Shown piece by piece: positions 17,774 to 27,281 of a DNA stretch of 64,000 bases. Source of the stretch: Trichococcus collinsii (GTDB taxonomy: Bacteria; Bacillota; Bacilli; Lactobacillales; Aerococcaceae). The DNA is taken from the NCBI RefSeq assembly GCF_900107505.1, contig NZ_FNQH01000001.1, positions 124,001-188,000 on the forward strand, in the 5' to 3' direction. The notes under the pieces were generated by a model. It ran no database searches. It worked only from the letters and a program-made list of their open reading frames with translations, and was not told the origin of the DNA. How positions within the stretch are numbered: position 1 is the stretch's first letter; the number at the start of each line of letters is the position of its first letter. Made by a program: the position numbers and the translations under genes.

Positions 17774-18796
17774 TTGGTAAGTTTGAATTTTAAGGGTAAA
17801 AACATCGGAATTGATTTAGGTACGGCCAATACGATCGTCTTCATAGCAGGCAAGGGCATCGTAATCAGAGAACCTTCTGTCGTTGCTAAAAATATCCATA
17901 CGGGGGAGATTCTGTCCGTTGGGGAAGAGGCTTTCCAGATGCTTGGTAGGACACCCGGCACCATTGTGGCATCCCGCCCGATGAAAGAAGGCGTCATTGC
18001 GGATTATGATACAACTGTCGCAATGATGAAATATTTCATCAAAAAAGCGACTGGTAATGCATTCATAAAACCATATGTGATGGTCTGCGTACCGAGTGGT
18101 GTGACGGAAGTCGAGAAACGTGCAGTGCTGGACGCTACCCGGACCGCCGGCGCCAAAGAAGCATTCATCATAGAAGAACCTTTCGCTGCCGCGGTGGGCG
18201 CGGGACTTCCCGTGCATGCACCTACAGGCAATATGGTTGTGGACATCGGTGGTGGGACGACGGATGTCGCGACAATTTCCCTTGGTGGAATCGTTACAAG
18301 CCGCTCGAGCACCGCTGGGGGTGATCGTATGGATGAGGCGATCATTCAATTCATACGCAAAAAATACGGTCTGCTGATCGGTGAGCGCACTGCCGAAAAC
18401 ATCAAAATAACAATCGGCTGTGCCGACATCGAACAGGCAGCTTCTTACGGCTCCATGGAAATAAGAGGCCGGGATATGGTGAACGGCCTGCCCAAAACTT
18501 TGGAGATCCATGCTGAGGATGTAGCGGTTGCGATTCATGATGTGGTCGAGAACATCATCCTTTCTGTGAGGGAAGTGCTGGAAGAGACCCCTCCCGAAAT
18601 ATCAGCTGACGTCATTGACCATGGTATTGTTCTGACAGGCGGCGGCGCTTTGTTGAAAAACATAGCTGAAGTCATTTCCGCGGAAGCGGAAGTTCCTGTG
18701 TTTATCGCCAACGATCCATTGGATTGCGTTTCCATCGGGACAGGCGAAACATTGAAGAATATTAACGTGTACAAACGTAAGAATTTAAGGCCTTAA
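17774..18796 (+). CDS. mreB: Rod-shape-determining protein MreB
   Basis: Bacterial actin that organises lateral-wall synthesis by moving with elongasome complexes under the membrane. 340 residues. Phosphate-1 motif GIDLGTANT near 12-20, phosphate-2 [11 protein letters not shown] near 156-166, adenosine motif [18 protein letters not shown] near 282-299. No ATG is available; TTG 17774 is chosen because GGAAGG lies about ten bases upstream and it gives normal family length. The following mreC and mreD identify it as MreB rather than Mbl or MreBH. Rod or elongated-coccoid growth can be inferred. Confidence 0.95.
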   Translation: MVSLNFKGKNIGIDLGTANTIVFIAGKGIVIREPSVVAKNIHTGEILSVGEEAFQMLGRTPGTIVASRPMKEGVIADYDTTVAMMKYFIKKATGNAFIKPYVMVCVPSGVTEVEKRAVLDATRTAGAKEAFIIEEPFAAAVGAGLPVHAPTGNMVVDIGGGTTDVATISLGGIVTSRSSTAGGDRMDEAIIQFIRKKYGLLIGERTAENIKITIGCADIEQAASYGSMEIRGRDMVNGLPKTLEIHAEDVAVAIHDVVENIILSVREVLEETPPEISADVIDHGIVLTGGGALLKNIAEVISAEAEVPVFIANDPLDCVSIGTGETLKNINVYKRKNLRP

Positions 18797-18842
18797 GCAT
18801 AATGAATGTAATTGAAAGTGATGTACGAAATGAGGTGTCAAT

Positions 18843-19697
18843 GTGAATCAGTTTTTTAACAATAAAAAATTGATCATCCTATTGATCAGTGTGATCACCT
18901 TTATCAGCTTGATAGCATATTCTCTCACCAACAACAGAGAAGATACATCGATACCGCAACAAGTAGGGAACGATGTGACAGGCTCCATTGCGAGAATATT
19001 TTCGAAGCCGGCGGAAGTAGTGGCGAATTTTGTTGATTCAGTCGATAACCTGATGAATACGTATGAAGAAAATCAAGCTTTAAAAAGTAAAATTGATACC
19101 GTTTATGAGCTGCAAGTGAAAGTCTATAATCTGGAGCAAGAAAATGCACGGATGCAGGAAGAACTTGAATTAAAAAGCACTTTATCAGAATATGAACAAA
19201 TCAATGCATCTGTAGTATCCCGCAACCCGGATAGTTGGTTGAACCAAATCGTCATCGACAAAGGGTCACAGGACGGGGTAGAGGTCGACATGTCGGTGAT
19301 GGCAGGAAACGGTCTGATCGGTCGCGTATCTGAAGTCAATTCAACCAGCGCGAAAGTTCTTTTGTTGACTACTTCGAACGATACGACCAACCGGGTATCA
19401 GCTGAAATCCAAACGGAATCCGGTCCCGTTCATGGCATCGTCAATGGCTATGATGAGAACACAAAGATGCTATCCATGTCCCAGATTGCCCCTGATGCGG
19501 TGATCAATCCGGGCGACAGTGTGATCACTTCAGGATTGGGGGGCGTTTCGCCAAGCGCCTTGTTAATCGGAACCGTTAAAGAAGTATCCATGGACAGCTA
19601 CGGCTTGTTCAAACAGGTGACGATTGAGCCTGCCGGAGAGGTTTATAATATCCGATTTGTGACGGTCATCAAACGGCTTAGCGGGAGTGGTGAGTGA
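18843..19697 (+). CDS. mreC: Rod-shape-determining protein MreC
   Basis: Bitopic membrane protein whose extracytoplasmic part scaffolds the elongasome and contacts PBP2-type transpeptidases. 284 residues: a transmembrane helix at about 9-28, a coiled coil at about 65-110, then the double beta-barrel MreC core (residues ~120-280, with VVSRNPDSWLNQIVIDKGSQDG and GDSVITSGLGGVSP). Start GTG 18843 follows GAGGTG by six bases; the ATG two bases earlier is out of frame and stops at once. It overlaps mreD by one base, showing translational coupling. Confidence 0.95.
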   Translation: MNQFFNNKKLIILLISVITFISLIAYSLTNNREDTSIPQQVGNDVTGSIARIFSKPAEVVANFVDSVDNLMNTYEENQALKSKIDTVYELQVKVYNLEQENARMQEELELKSTLSEYEQINASVVSRNPDSWLNQIVIDKGSQDGVEVDMSVMAGNGLIGRVSEVNSTSAKVLLLTTSNDTTNRVSAEIQTESGPVHGIVNGYDENTKMLSMSQIAPDAVINPGDSVITSGLGGVSPSALLIGTVKEVSMDSYGLFKQVTIEPAGEVYNIRFVTVIKRLSGSGE

Positions 19698-20221
19698 TGG
19701 TGCAGAATAGATCTTTGCATCACACTTATTTCATCCCCGTGATGCTTTACTTACTGATGATTTTGGATGGCTTTTTGATCAATGCCTTCCCGGGCCAGTT
19801 CGTCAGTGAAGAGTATATCCTCGTGCCCCACCTGGCGCTGTTCGGATTCGTGCTCTTTTCCTATTATTTCCCAAAGCAGCCGATGCAGTTGTACGCGGTT
19901 CTGTTCGGGCTACTGTTCGACAGTTATTACAGCGGCATTTTGGGCATTTACGCAGTGGCTTTTGCGGTGATCGTGTATTTCGTGAAGAAAATGCAAAAAT
20001 ATCTGACGGAAAATGTTTTCGTGTTGGCCTTGTTGTTCATCATGGCAATTGTAGCGGTAGATTCATTCGTTTTTGGCTTTTACAGCTTGATGGACATTAC
20101 GCAGCTTGATTTCAGCGCTTTCGCTTCAGAACGCCTAGGACCCACAATCGTGTTGAACATTGTGTTGTTTATTGTAATATATTATCCATTGTTTAAGCTT
20201 GTATCCTGGATGTATGATTAA
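19697..20221 (+). CDS. mreD: Rod-shape-determining protein MreD
   Basis: Integral membrane partner of MreC, 174 residues with about five transmembrane helices. Sequence conservation in this family is low; identification rests on size, hydrophobicity, the FGLLFDSYYSGILGIYA stretch near residues 71-87 typical of MreD, and position right after mreC. ATG 19697 shares a base with the mreC TGA and has GGGAG nine bases upstream; a GTG three bases earlier is an alternative. It ends the mre operon. Confidence 0.93.
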   Translation: MVQNRSLHHTYFIPVMLYLLMILDGFLINAFPGQFVSEEYILVPHLALFGFVLFSYYFPKQPMQLYAVLFGLLFDSYYSGILGIYAVAFAVIVYFVKKMQKYLTENVFVLALLFIMAIVAVDSFVFGFYSLMDITQLDFSAFASERLGPTIVLNIVLFIVIYYPLFKLVSWMYD

Positions 20222-20261
20222 ACAGGATGAGAAATGAATGAGACTTTTTTTAATGAAATAC

Positions 20262-20289
20262 TTGCATTTAACGAACGCTGTGGTATTAT
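20262..20289 (+). promoter_or_regulatory. Promoter of the T-box amino-acid transporter operon
   Basis: TTGCAT (20262-20267), 16 bases, TATTAT (20284-20289), just upstream of the T-box leader. Confidence 0.55.
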
Positions 20290-20299
20290 TGTCTTAAAT

Positions 20300-20580
20300 T
20301 CTAAATGCATTGAAGAGAAAAAGTAACTTTTGCCTATTTCCAGAGAGTTTGCGGGTGGTGCGAGCAAACAATAGCGATCAGTGAAATCACGTCTCTGAGC
20401 AAGAATACCGAAAAGACAGTATCCGCTGCCCTTAGTAGGTTGACTCGGTTGTGCCCGTTACAGCACTGACGTTTCAAATGGAACGTTATGAGGCGGTTTC
20501 TGTGAAGATGCCGCAAAAAAAGGTGGAACCACGACTTCAATCGTCCTTTAACTTCAGCAGGAAGTTAAAGGGCTTTTTTT
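20300..20580 (+). promoter_or_regulatory. T-box leader of the amino-acid ABC importer
   Basis: T-box sequence AGGTGGAACCACG at 20521-20533 and an intrinsic terminator (CCTTTAACTTC pairing with GAAGTTAAAGG around AGCAG, then T7, ending ~20580). Stem I has AGTA near its 5' side and AGTGAA on its 3' side. The specifier is ambiguous. Anchoring on GAA (20383-20385) gives ATC (Ile, 20386-20388). Anchoring on the basal helix AGAGA/TCTCT with one spacer base, as in the valS and alaS leaders here, gives CAC (His, 20388-20390). A histidine reading would suit a polar amino-acid importer better. Confidence 0.9.
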
Positions 20581-20654
20581 ATTGGAAATGGCTTGATGAG
20601 GGGCCACCACAAAATATGGTAATAAAAAAGTACACATATATGGAGGAGAAGAAT

Positions 20655-21452
20655 ATGAAAAAATTAGCATTAATGTTATTGGCGTCTACAAGTTTATTGG
20701 CTGCGTGTGGTGGAGGAGCTACTGAGGATTCTTCTGCAACCGGATCTGAAGCTTCAGGAATCAAAGAAACATTGGTGATGGGGCTGGACGATACCTTTGC
20801 ACCGATGGGCTTTAAAGATGAGAGCGGTGAAATCGTCGGTTTCGATGTCGACTTGGCGAAAGAGGTTGCTGAACGTTTGGATGTGGATATTACTTTCCAA
20901 CCGATTGATTGGGCAATGAAGGAAACTGAATTGGATTCCGGCAACATCGACATGATCTGGAACGGCTATACCATCACGGAAGAGCGCAAAGAGAAAGTAC
21001 TTTTCACAGAACCTTATCTGAACAACAGCCAAATCATCGTCACAATGGCAGGAAGTGATATTGAGACAAAAGCCGATTTGGCTGGGAAAGTAGTCGCGAC
21101 GCAACAAGGGTCTGCAGCATTCGATGCCATCAATGCCGACGAAACAGGAATTGCGGCTAAGTTTGATGGGGGAACGCCGATCTTGTACCCTACTTTCAAT
21201 GACGTGTTCAACGACCTGGAAAGCGGCCGCAGTGATGCAATCGTCGTTGATGAAGTGTTGGGCCGTTACACAATGAAACAAAAAGGCGAGGAAAAGTATG
21301 CCGTTCTTACCGATAATTTTGGCGATGAAGAATATGGTGTGGGTGTCCGCAAGGAAGATGTCGCACTGAAAGAAGCGATTGATGAAGCGTTGAATGATAT
21401 GCGTGAAGATGGAACGTACGATGAAATCTATACAACTTGGTTCGCTGAATAA
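20655..21452 (+). CDS. Polar amino-acid ABC transporter substrate-binding lipoprotein 1
   Basis: Family 3 solute-binding protein, 265 residues, anchored outside the membrane by lipidation at C18 (lipobox LAAC). The mature domain begins around ETLVMGLDDTFAPMGF; FDVDLAKEVAERL and DMIWNGYTIT are the ligand-pocket and hinge stretches typical of the family. Start ATG 20655 behind GGAGGAG gives a proper signal peptide; the upstream open frame runs through the T-box and is not coding. It is the first gene of a four-gene importer operon and is followed by a paralogous binding protein. Ligand is unknown; the T-box suggests His or Ile. Confidence 0.92.
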   Translation: MKKLALMLLASTSLLAACGGGATEDSSATGSEASGIKETLVMGLDDTFAPMGFKDESGEIVGFDVDLAKEVAERLDVDITFQPIDWAMKETELDSGNIDMIWNGYTITEERKEKVLFTEPYLNNSQIIVTMAGSDIETKADLAGKVVATQQGSAAFDAINADETGIAAKFDGGTPILYPTFNDVFNDLESGRSDAIVVDEVLGRYTMKQKGEEKYAVLTDNFGDEEYGVGVRKEDVALKEAIDEALNDMREDGTYDEIYTTWFAE

Positions 21453-21482
21453 CATAATTGTTTGTTGAAGGAGGAAAGCCGC

Positions 21483-22283
21483 ATGTTGGATGAGTTAAAA
21501 AAAGCTGCCTTGATCGGAGCGGGTTTATTGTTGTTGGCTGGATGCAACGGCGGGACTGCTGATGACGATTCCGCCAGCTCGGAAGCTGTTGCCGAGGAAA
21601 CGCTTATTGTGGGTTTGGATGACACGTTTGCGCCGATGGGATTCCGTGACGACAACAATGAAATCATCGGATTCGATGTCGATTTGGCGAAAGAGGTCGG
21701 TGAACGGATCGGAGCCGAAATGATTTTCCAACCGATTGATTGGGCAATGAAGGAAACCGAACTGGATTCCGGTAACATCGACATGATCTGGAATGGCTAT
21801 GCCATCACGCCGGAAAGGGCCGGAAAAGTACTCTTGAGCGAACCTTACATCGTGGATGCACAATCCATCATCGTTTTGAAGGACAGCGATATCCATACGA
21901 AAGCTGACCTGGAAGGGAAGCTGGTTTCGACACAACAATCCTCCAGTTCTGTTGATAAAATCATGGAAGATGCATCAGGGATATTTGAAAAATTGGGAGG
22001 GGATCTGGTGCTCTATCCTTCCAATAACAATTCCTTCAGCGACCTGGAATCGGGCCGCGTGGATGCCATCGTCGTAGGTGAAGTATACGGGCGTTACTAC
22101 ATGAAACAGTCCGGTAAAGACATCTACCGTGTTCTTGATGATAACTTCGGGGAAGACGAAATGGCAGTTGCCTTCAAAAAGGATAACACGGACTTGCAGG
22201 AGCGTGTCGATGCAGCTTTGGCCGACATGAAGGACGACGGAACCTTCGATGAAATATACGATAAATGGTTTTATAATGAATAA
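21483..22283 (+). CDS. Polar amino-acid ABC transporter substrate-binding lipoprotein 2
   Basis: Paralogue of the preceding gene, 266 residues, lipobox LAGC with C21. It shares a long near-identical block with binding protein 1 (FQPIDWAMKETELDSGNID), conserved also at DNA level over about 70 bases with only a few third-position changes, while other parts are well diverged. This points to tandem duplication with local constraint or conversion. ATG 21483 lies 14 bases after AAGGAGG. Both binding proteins appear to share one permease and one ATPase, so they may widen substrate range or affinity. Confidence 0.92.
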   Translation: MLDELKKAALIGAGLLLLAGCNGGTADDDSASSEAVAEETLIVGLDDTFAPMGFRDDNNEIIGFDVDLAKEVGERIGAEMIFQPIDWAMKETELDSGNIDMIWNGYAITPERAGKVLLSEPYIVDAQSIIVLKDSDIHTKADLEGKLVSTQQSSSSVDKIMEDASGIFEKLGGDLVLYPSNNNSFSDLESGRVDAIVVGEVYGRYYMKQSGKDIYRVLDDNFGEDEMAVAFKKDNTDLQERVDAALADMKDDGTFDEIYDKWFYNE

Positions 22284-22315
22284 CGAAAATATAGGGTAAG
22301 AAAGAGGTTTATGAA

Positions 22316-22951
22316 ATGGACTTGATACAGACGATACTGCCATCATTGCTTGACGGCTTGAAGATGACACTTACGTTGTTCTTCATCATTGGGATCTCCA
22401 GCATTCCATTAGGGTTTCTGATTGCCGTCATCCGGGTTTACGGACCGAAGTGGCTGGGTTTTCTGATTCAGATATATGTCTTCATCATGAGAGGGACGCC
22501 ATTGCTGTTGCAATTGATGTTTGTTTTCTTCGGTTTGCCACTGATAGGCATCACGTTGGATCGTTTTTCAGCAGCAATTTTGGCATATATGATCAACTAC
22601 GCTGCCTATTATGCGGAAATCTTCCGTGGAGGTATCACTGCTGTTCCAAAAGGACAGTTCGAGGCCATTTCGGTGTTGGGTATTGGTAAGGTCAGAGGGT
22701 TTTTCAAAATCATCATTCCGCAGGTCACTAAGATCGTGTTGCCATCTGTAGGGAATGAAGTGATTGCGCTAGTAAAAGATACATCTTTGGTTTATGTCAT
22801 CGGTCTCGGGGAACTGTTGCGCGCAGGGCAGATTGCTGCGAATACATATGCCTCGTTAGTGCCTTTCTTGGCTGTAGGTATCGTCTATCTATCCGTCACG
22901 GCGGTCATTACGGTGCTGCTGAATAAACTTGAATCCAAAGGGAACTTTTAG
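22316..22951 (+). CDS. Polar amino-acid ABC transporter permease (HisM/GlnP family)
   Basis: Integral membrane subunit, 211 residues, about five transmembrane helices. The cytoplasmic EAA loop is visible as GQFEAISVLGIGKVRGFFKIIIPQ (around residues 108-131), which docks on the ATPase. RGTPLLLQLMFVFFGLP near residues 60-76 is another family hallmark. Only one permease is encoded, so the channel is probably a homodimer. AAAGAGG lies about nine bases before the ATG. Confidence 0.93.
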   Translation: MDLIQTILPSLLDGLKMTLTLFFIIGISSIPLGFLIAVIRVYGPKWLGFLIQIYVFIMRGTPLLLQLMFVFFGLPLIGITLDRFSAAILAYMINYAAYYAEIFRGGITAVPKGQFEAISVLGIGKVRGFFKIIIPQVTKIVLPSVGNEVIALVKDTSLVYVIGLGELLRAGQIAANTYASLVPFLAVGIVYLSVTAVITVLLNKLESKGNF

Positions 22952-22966
22952 GGGGGAGCGGCAATC

Positions 22967-23647
22967 ATGTTATTAAATGCGATGAATTTAAAAAAGTCTT
23001 ATCATGACATAACCGTTATCGATGATTTTTCTTTCCACATCGATTCCAACGAGATCGTTGTGCTTGTGGGGCGTTCCGGAACGGGTAAAACAACATTGAT
23101 GCGTTTGCTCAACAATCTTGAAAAAACAGACCAAGGCACCATTTCAATCGAGGATGCCGTCTTATGCAAACAAGGTTTGAAGGGCGCAGAATATGCAGAC
23201 CGCAAAAAAAGGCGCCTTTACCAAAATAAAATCGGCATGGTGTTTCAGGATTACGCTTTGTTCCCTAACCTTACTGTGCTGGACAACCTGCTCGAGGCGC
23301 CGCTTGCGCAAAAGTTGGGCAGCCGTGTAGAGTTGGCGGCGAAGGCAGCCGGATTATTGGAGCAAATGGGATTGGAAGACAAACTGGAGGCGATGCCGTC
23401 GACTTTGTCTGGAGGCCAGAAGCAAAGGGTCGCAATCGCTCGGGCGATGATGCTGAATCCACGCGTACTTTGTTTTGACGAACCCACTTCTGCGCTCGAT
23501 CGCGAATCCTCTGACAGCATAGGCAAGCTGATCCAGGAAATCGCTGCTGGAGGAACCGGCGTCCTGATTGTAACGCATGATATCGAGTTCGGGGAAAAAT
23601 ACGGCACCCGGATAGTATCATCAAGCGAATTCTTAAGAAATCATTGA
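22967..23647 (+). CDS. Polar amino-acid ABC transporter ATP-binding protein (GlnQ/HisP family)
   Basis: ATPase of the T-box-controlled importer, 226 residues, slightly shorter at the C-terminus than the usual ~240. Walker A GRSGTGKTT near 34-42, Q-loop in MVFQDYALFP near 91-100, signature LSGGQKQRVAIARA near 147-160, Walker B VLCFDEPTSALD near 167-178, H-loop VTHD near 203-206. GGGGGGAG sits just upstream of the ATG. It is the last gene of the operon, followed by a perfect terminator. Confidence 0.94.
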   Translation: MLLNAMNLKKSYHDITVIDDFSFHIDSNEIVVLVGRSGTGKTTLMRLLNNLEKTDQGTISIEDAVLCKQGLKGAEYADRKKRRLYQNKIGMVFQDYALFPNLTVLDNLLEAPLAQKLGSRVELAAKAAGLLEQMGLEDKLEAMPSTLSGGQKQRVAIARAMMLNPRVLCFDEPTSALDRESSDSIGKLIQEIAAGGTGVLIVTHDIEFGEKYGTRIVSSSEFLRNH

Positions 23648-23675
23648 TCAAAATGCAGAAAATCGGACAGTCCGA

Positions 23676-23707
23676 ACAAAAAACAGGGTAGCTACCCTGT
23701 TTTTTAT
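23676..23707 (+). terminator. Terminator of the amino-acid importer operon
   Basis: Perfect inverted repeat AAAAAACAGGGTAGC / GCTACCCTGTTTTTT with T6. Confidence 0.92.
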
Positions 23708-23776
23708 TTAACCATTTTTTTATCCTCAGTGGAACAAATGATAGCTTATTTGATGAATGTTTTGATTTAGGTTGAC

Positions 23777-23805
23777 TTGAGGCTCAATTTTTGATAAGCT
23801 ATTAA
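23777..23805 (+). promoter_or_regulatory. Promoter of rplU-prp-rpmA
   Basis: TTGAGG (23777-23782), 17 bases, TATTAA (23800-23805). A TTGACT at 23773 is an alternative -35 with a poorer -10. Confidence 0.45.
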
Positions 23806-23811
23806 TGTTGT

Positions 23812-23902
23812 AAATGTGCGCACCACGGCTACAACCGCACGAATGGGAGTCATAAGACCTTAAAGGGCACTTCGTTTGGCGAGTCTAAGTAAAATAAGGA
23901 GG
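23812..23902 (+). promoter_or_regulatory. L21 leader RNA (autoregulatory leader of rplU)
   Basis: The untranslated region directly before rplU contains the GCGCACCACGGCTACAACCG...AAGACCTTAAAGGGCACTTCGT arrangement I associate with the Firmicutes L21 leader, ending next to AAGGAGGTG. It is expected to bind L21 or another product of the operon and adjust its expression. Identification is from recalled motif shape and position. Confidence 0.7.
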
Positions 23903-23912
23903 TGCAGAGAAT

Positions 23913-24221
23913 ATGTACGCAATTATCGTAACAGGTGGTAAACAATTAAAAGTTGAAGTTGGACAAGCGATCTACATTGAAAAATTAGATGCTGAAGCTG
24001 GTGATAAAGTAACTTTTGATGAAATCGTATTTGTAGGTGGAGAAGAAACCAAAATTGGCGCTCCATTCGTAACAGGTGCTTCTGTAGAAGGCACTGTTGA
24101 AAAACAGGGCAAAGAAAAGAAAGTAACTACTTTCAAATACAAGAGAAGAAAAGATACACACCGCAAGCAAGGTCATCGTCAACCTTATACAAAAGTAATC
24201 ATTGACGCAATCAAAGCATAA
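23913..24221 (+). CDS. rplU: 50S ribosomal protein L21
   Basis: 23S rRNA-binding protein of the large subunit, 102 residues, complete. Begins [11 protein letters not shown] and contains the L21 signature [16 protein letters not shown] near residues 72-87. AAGGAGGTG precedes the ATG. First gene of the conserved trio rplU-prp-rpmA, with spacing of 14 bases to the next gene. Confidence 0.99.
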   Translation: MYAIIVTGGKQLKVEVGQAIYIEKLDAEAGDKVTFDEIVFVGGEETKIGAPFVTGASVEGTVEKQGKEKKVTTFKYKRRKDTHRKQGHRQPYTKVIIDAIKA

Positions 24222-24235
24222 GAGTGTGAATAACC

Positions 24236-24571
24236 ATGATTGAAGTGAAATTTAAAGAAGATGACCATGGCAACCTGCTTTCTTTCGAGATTACGGGACA
24301 TGCCGGGTATGGAGTAGCAGGTGAAGATATTATCTGTGCCGCTGTTTCCGTACTGGCCATCGAAACTGTGAATAGCGTTGAACGTTTAGCCGGTTACCAG
24401 ATGCTTGTTGATGAAGCAAATGATGAAGGCGGGTATCTCTATGCGGAAATACTTTCCGAAAGGGAAGCGGAACAGCAATACATTACGCAGATTTTACTGA
24501 AGCATCTATTCTATTCGCTGGAAGATGTCGCTCAGACATATCCTGATTATGTGACCATAAAAATGCAATAA
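24236..24571 (+). CDS. prp: Ribosomal-processing cysteine protease Prp (YsxB)
   Basis: Cysteine protease that removes the N-terminal extension of L27, an essential step in Firmicutes that carry the extension. 111 residues. The catalytic pair is visible as H22 in TGHAGYG and C34 in DIICAAVS, the same numbering as the Staphylococcus aureus enzyme. It lies between rplU and rpmA, whose product here does carry the cleavable extension, which supports the role strongly. Confidence 0.95.
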   Translation: MIEVKFKEDDHGNLLSFEITGHAGYGVAGEDIICAAVSVLAIETVNSVERLAGYQMLVDEANDEGGYLYAEILSEREAEQQYITQILLKHLFYSLEDVAQTYPDYVTIKMQ

Positions 24572-24605
24572 AAACTGTACTACTTAATAAGGAGGTGCAA
24601 ACCAC

Positions 24606-24890
24606 ATGTTGAAATTGAATCTACAATTGTTCGCTCACAAAAAAGGGGGCGGATCTACTACCAACGGACGTGAGTCCCAATCTAAACGTTTAGGCGCTAA
24701 ACGTGCAGATGGACAAACAGTAACTGGCGGATCGATTTTGTACCGTCAACGCGGAACAAAAATCCATCCAGGTACTAACGTCGGTATCGGTGGAGATGAC
24801 ACTCTATTTGCAAAAGTTGACGGTGTCGTTCGTTTCGAACGTTTAGGCCGTGACAAAAAACAAGTTTCTGTATACCCTACAGCTAAATAA
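24606..24890 (+). CDS. rpmA: 50S ribosomal protein L27 with cleavable N-terminal extension
   Basis: L27 reaches towards the peptidyl-transferase centre with its N-terminus. 94 residues. The protein starts [18 protein letters not shown]: the LNLQLF segment is the Prp recognition sequence, and cleavage after F9 would expose the functional AHKKGGGS N-terminus. AAGGAGGTG lies before the ATG. Last gene of the trio, followed by a hairpin terminator. Confidence 0.99.
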   Translation: MLKLNLQLFAHKKGGGSTTNGRESQSKRLGAKRADGQTVTGGSILYRQRGTKIHPGTNVGIGGDDTLFAKVDGVVRFERLGRDKKQVSVYPTAK

Positions 24891-24926
24891 TACTTGTACT
24901 TTTGCCGATCAACCAATTACATACAC

Positions 24927-24981
24927 ACAAAAAACCTTGCGGGGGCAAATGATCAGTCACTTCCTTCGCAGGTTTTTTTGT
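24927..24981 (+). terminator. Terminator after rpmA
   Basis: AAAAAACC-TGCG pairs with CGCA-GGTTTTTT (one bulge), with a ~25-base loop and T7. Confidence 0.8.
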
Positions 24982-25011
24982 ATTTTATAGAATGACAAAA
25001 AGTAAGGGACG

Positions 25012-26034
25012 GTGAATGACTTGAAAGCAACAAATGTCGAGAGTCTTTTCGGATTAATGGATGAAGCTATCAAATTACTTCAAACGGAAGCTGAACTTTC
25101 ATATGTAGAAGCGTTGTCCGAAACGTTGGAAAATCTTTCCTTTGAAGGGAAAGCACAACAAGTGGAAGGTTTGCCCTCAAAAGAGGCAGTCGAACGTTTG
25201 AACAGCCTCTACAAAAAGATGAATTTGGAAGCGTTGGATAAAGAAATCATCCGTAAGAGCATACAATTGACTTTCATCAAAGCAACGAAAGAAGATAAGC
25301 TCCAGATGAATCATCAAATGACACCGGACACGATTGCATATCTGATCGCTTATTTCATCGGAGAAATAAAAAAAGATAAGACAGAAAAACTGCATGTTTC
25401 AGATCTGGCAGCAGGAACAGGGAATCTTCTCAATATCGTTCTGGAGCATTTGACAAGCAGAGGCAATGAGGTGACTGCGGAAGCAGTTGACAACGATGAC
25501 CTGTTGATCAGTGTCGCGGCGAACAGCGGATCCTTGATAGGATTATCCGAAAAAATCCATTATACCCACTCGGACAGCCTGCAGGAACTGTTGATTGAAC
25601 CATCGGATATCATGGTATCGGATTTTCCAATCGGCTATTATCCAGTAAACGACCGCGCAAAAAACTACAAAACAGCTTTTTCGGAAGGGAATTCTTTTGC
25701 TCATTTCTTAATGTTTGAACAAAATGTGAACTATTTGAAAGAATCCGGCTGGGGGATTTTTATCGTTCCATCGGATATTTTTGAAACAGATAAAACATCT
25801 GTATTAATGGGGTGGCTAAAGGAAAACGTTCATATACAGGCATTTTTGAGCCTTCCAGCAGATCTGTTCCACAAAAATGGAATGAAAAAATCAATCATTA
25901 TTGTTCAAAAAAATGGTGAAAAATCGATTCAAGCCGAACAAGTGCTTTTGGGGGAAATTCCAGATCTTAAAAACGCACAAAAGATGCAATCTTTCCTGGA
26001 TATTTTCCACAATTGGAGCGCAAAGATGATATAA
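25012..26034 (+). CDS. Class I SAM-dependent methyltransferase (YtxK-like, N6-adenine type)
   Basis: 340 residues. A helical N-terminal part (about 1-110) is followed by a Rossmann methyltransferase core: motif [11 protein letters not shown] near 138-147, an acidic residue after beta-2 (AVDNDD near 163-168), and a motif IV-like SDFPIGYYP near 203-211 in place of the (N/D)PP(Y/F) of N6-adenine methylases. Its place just before ackA is that of Bacillus YtxK and the streptococcal gene between comG and ackA; no comG gene is present here. GTG 25012 is used; TTG 25021 is possible and better spaced from AAGGGA. Substrate unknown. Confidence 0.85.
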   Translation: MNDLKATNVESLFGLMDEAIKLLQTEAELSYVEALSETLENLSFEGKAQQVEGLPSKEAVERLNSLYKKMNLEALDKEIIRKSIQLTFIKATKEDKLQMNHQMTPDTIAYLIAYFIGEIKKDKTEKLHVSDLAAGTGNLLNIVLEHLTSRGNEVTAEAVDNDDLLISVAANSGSLIGLSEKIHYTHSDSLQELLIEPSDIMVSDFPIGYYPVNDRAKNYKTAFSEGNSFAHFLMFEQNVNYLKESGWGIFIVPSDIFETDKTSVLMGWLKENVHIQAFLSLPADLFHKNGMKKSIIIVQKNGEKSIQAEQVLLGEIPDLKNAQKMQSFLDIFHNWSAKMI

Positions 26035-26084
26035 TATTTATTAGAGATATAATAAAAATCAGTCAATTTAAAGGAGAGAAAAAA

Positions 26085-27275
26085 ATGTCAAAAATCATCG
26101 CTATCAATGCTGGTAGCTCAAGCTTGAAATTTACATTATACGCTATGCCTGATCAGGAAGTTCTTGCAACCGGAATTATCGAAAGAATCGGTTTGAACGA
26201 TTCCGTCTTCACCATCAAACACGGAGAAGGCGAAAAATTCCAAGTAACGGAAGATATTGCGAACCATGAGATCGCAGTGCATAACTTACTGGATCAATTA
26301 TTAGCACTAAACATCATTTCAAGCTACGATGAGATCACAGGCGTCGGCCACCGTGTCGTTGCCGGCGGAGAAATCTTCAAAGATTCTGCGCGAGTGGATG
26401 ATCTTGTTCTGGAACAAATCGAAGAATTGGCTGAATTGGCTCCATTGCATAACCCAGCTAACGCTACAGGAATTCGTGCGTTCAAAAAATTGTTGCCTGA
26501 CATCACAAGTGTTGCTGTATTCGACACTTCTTTCCATACAACAATGCCGAAAGTAAATTACCTTTACAGCATTCCTATGGATTACTATGAAAAATATGCT
26601 GCCAGAAAATACGGCGCACACGGAACAAGCCACAAATACGTTGCTGAACGCGCTGCTGAAATGTTGGGCAGACCGATCGAAGAGTTGAAGATCGTTACGT
26701 GCCATATCGGAAACGGCGGTTCCATAACTGCTGTTCAGGGCGGAAAATCAATCGACACATCCATGGGCTTCACACCATTGGCAGGTATCACAATGGGAAC
26801 ACGCTCAGGTGACATCGATGCATCTTTGATCGCCTATTTGATGGGCAAACTGGGCATCACAGACATCAATGAATTCGTAGACATCCTGAACAAAAAATCA
26901 GGCCTGTTGGGACTTTCCGGCGTATCAAGCGATATGCGCGATGTTGAGACAGCAGCAGAAAACGGCAATGATCAAGCTCAAATCGCATTGGATATCTTCT
27001 ACAACCGTATCCAAAAATACATAGGGCAATACGTTGCAATCATGAACGGTGTGGATGCGATCGTCTTCACTGCCGGCGTTGGTGAAAATTCTGCACCTAC
27101 CCGTAAAATCATCATCGATGGCATTTCTTGGTTCGGTTGCGAAATCGACGACGAAAAGAACAATGTCCGCGGTGTTGAAAGAATCATTTCAACTGATGAT
27201 TCAAAAGTTAAAGTATTGTTGATCCCAACGGACGAAGAGGTAATGATCGCTCGTGATGTTGTGCGTTTCAGCTAA
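26085..27275 (+). CDS. ackA: Acetate kinase
   Basis: Interconverts acetyl phosphate + ADP and acetate + ATP, the ATP-yielding step of mixed-acid and heterolactic metabolism. 396 residues, full length. ASKHA-fold motifs: [10 protein letters not shown] near residues 6-15, GHRVVAGGE near 87-95, and TCHIGNGGS near 205-213. Start ATG 26085 follows AAAGGAGAG; the longer frame to 26013 overlaps the preceding gene and is rejected. A TATAAT overlaps the stop codon of the methyltransferase gene, so ackA probably has its own promoter. The structured repeat begins within seven bases of its stop. Confidence 0.98.
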   Translation: MSKIIAINAGSSSLKFTLYAMPDQEVLATGIIERIGLNDSVFTIKHGEGEKFQVTEDIANHEIAVHNLLDQLLALNIISSYDEITGVGHRVVAGGEIFKDSARVDDLVLEQIEELAELAPLHNPANATGIRAFKKLLPDITSVAVFDTSFHTTMPKVNYLYSIPMDYYEKYAARKYGAHGTSHKYVAERAAEMLGRPIEELKIVTCHIGNGGSITAVQGGKSIDTSMGFTPLAGITMGTRSGDIDASLIAYLMGKLGITDINEFVDILNKKSGLLGLSGVSSDMRDVETAAENGNDQAQIALDIFYNRIQKYIGQYVAIMNGVDAIVFTAGVGENSAPTRKIIIDGISWFGCEIDDEKNNVRGVERIISTDDSKVKVLLIPTDEEVMIARDVVRFS

Positions 27276-27281
27276 AAATAA

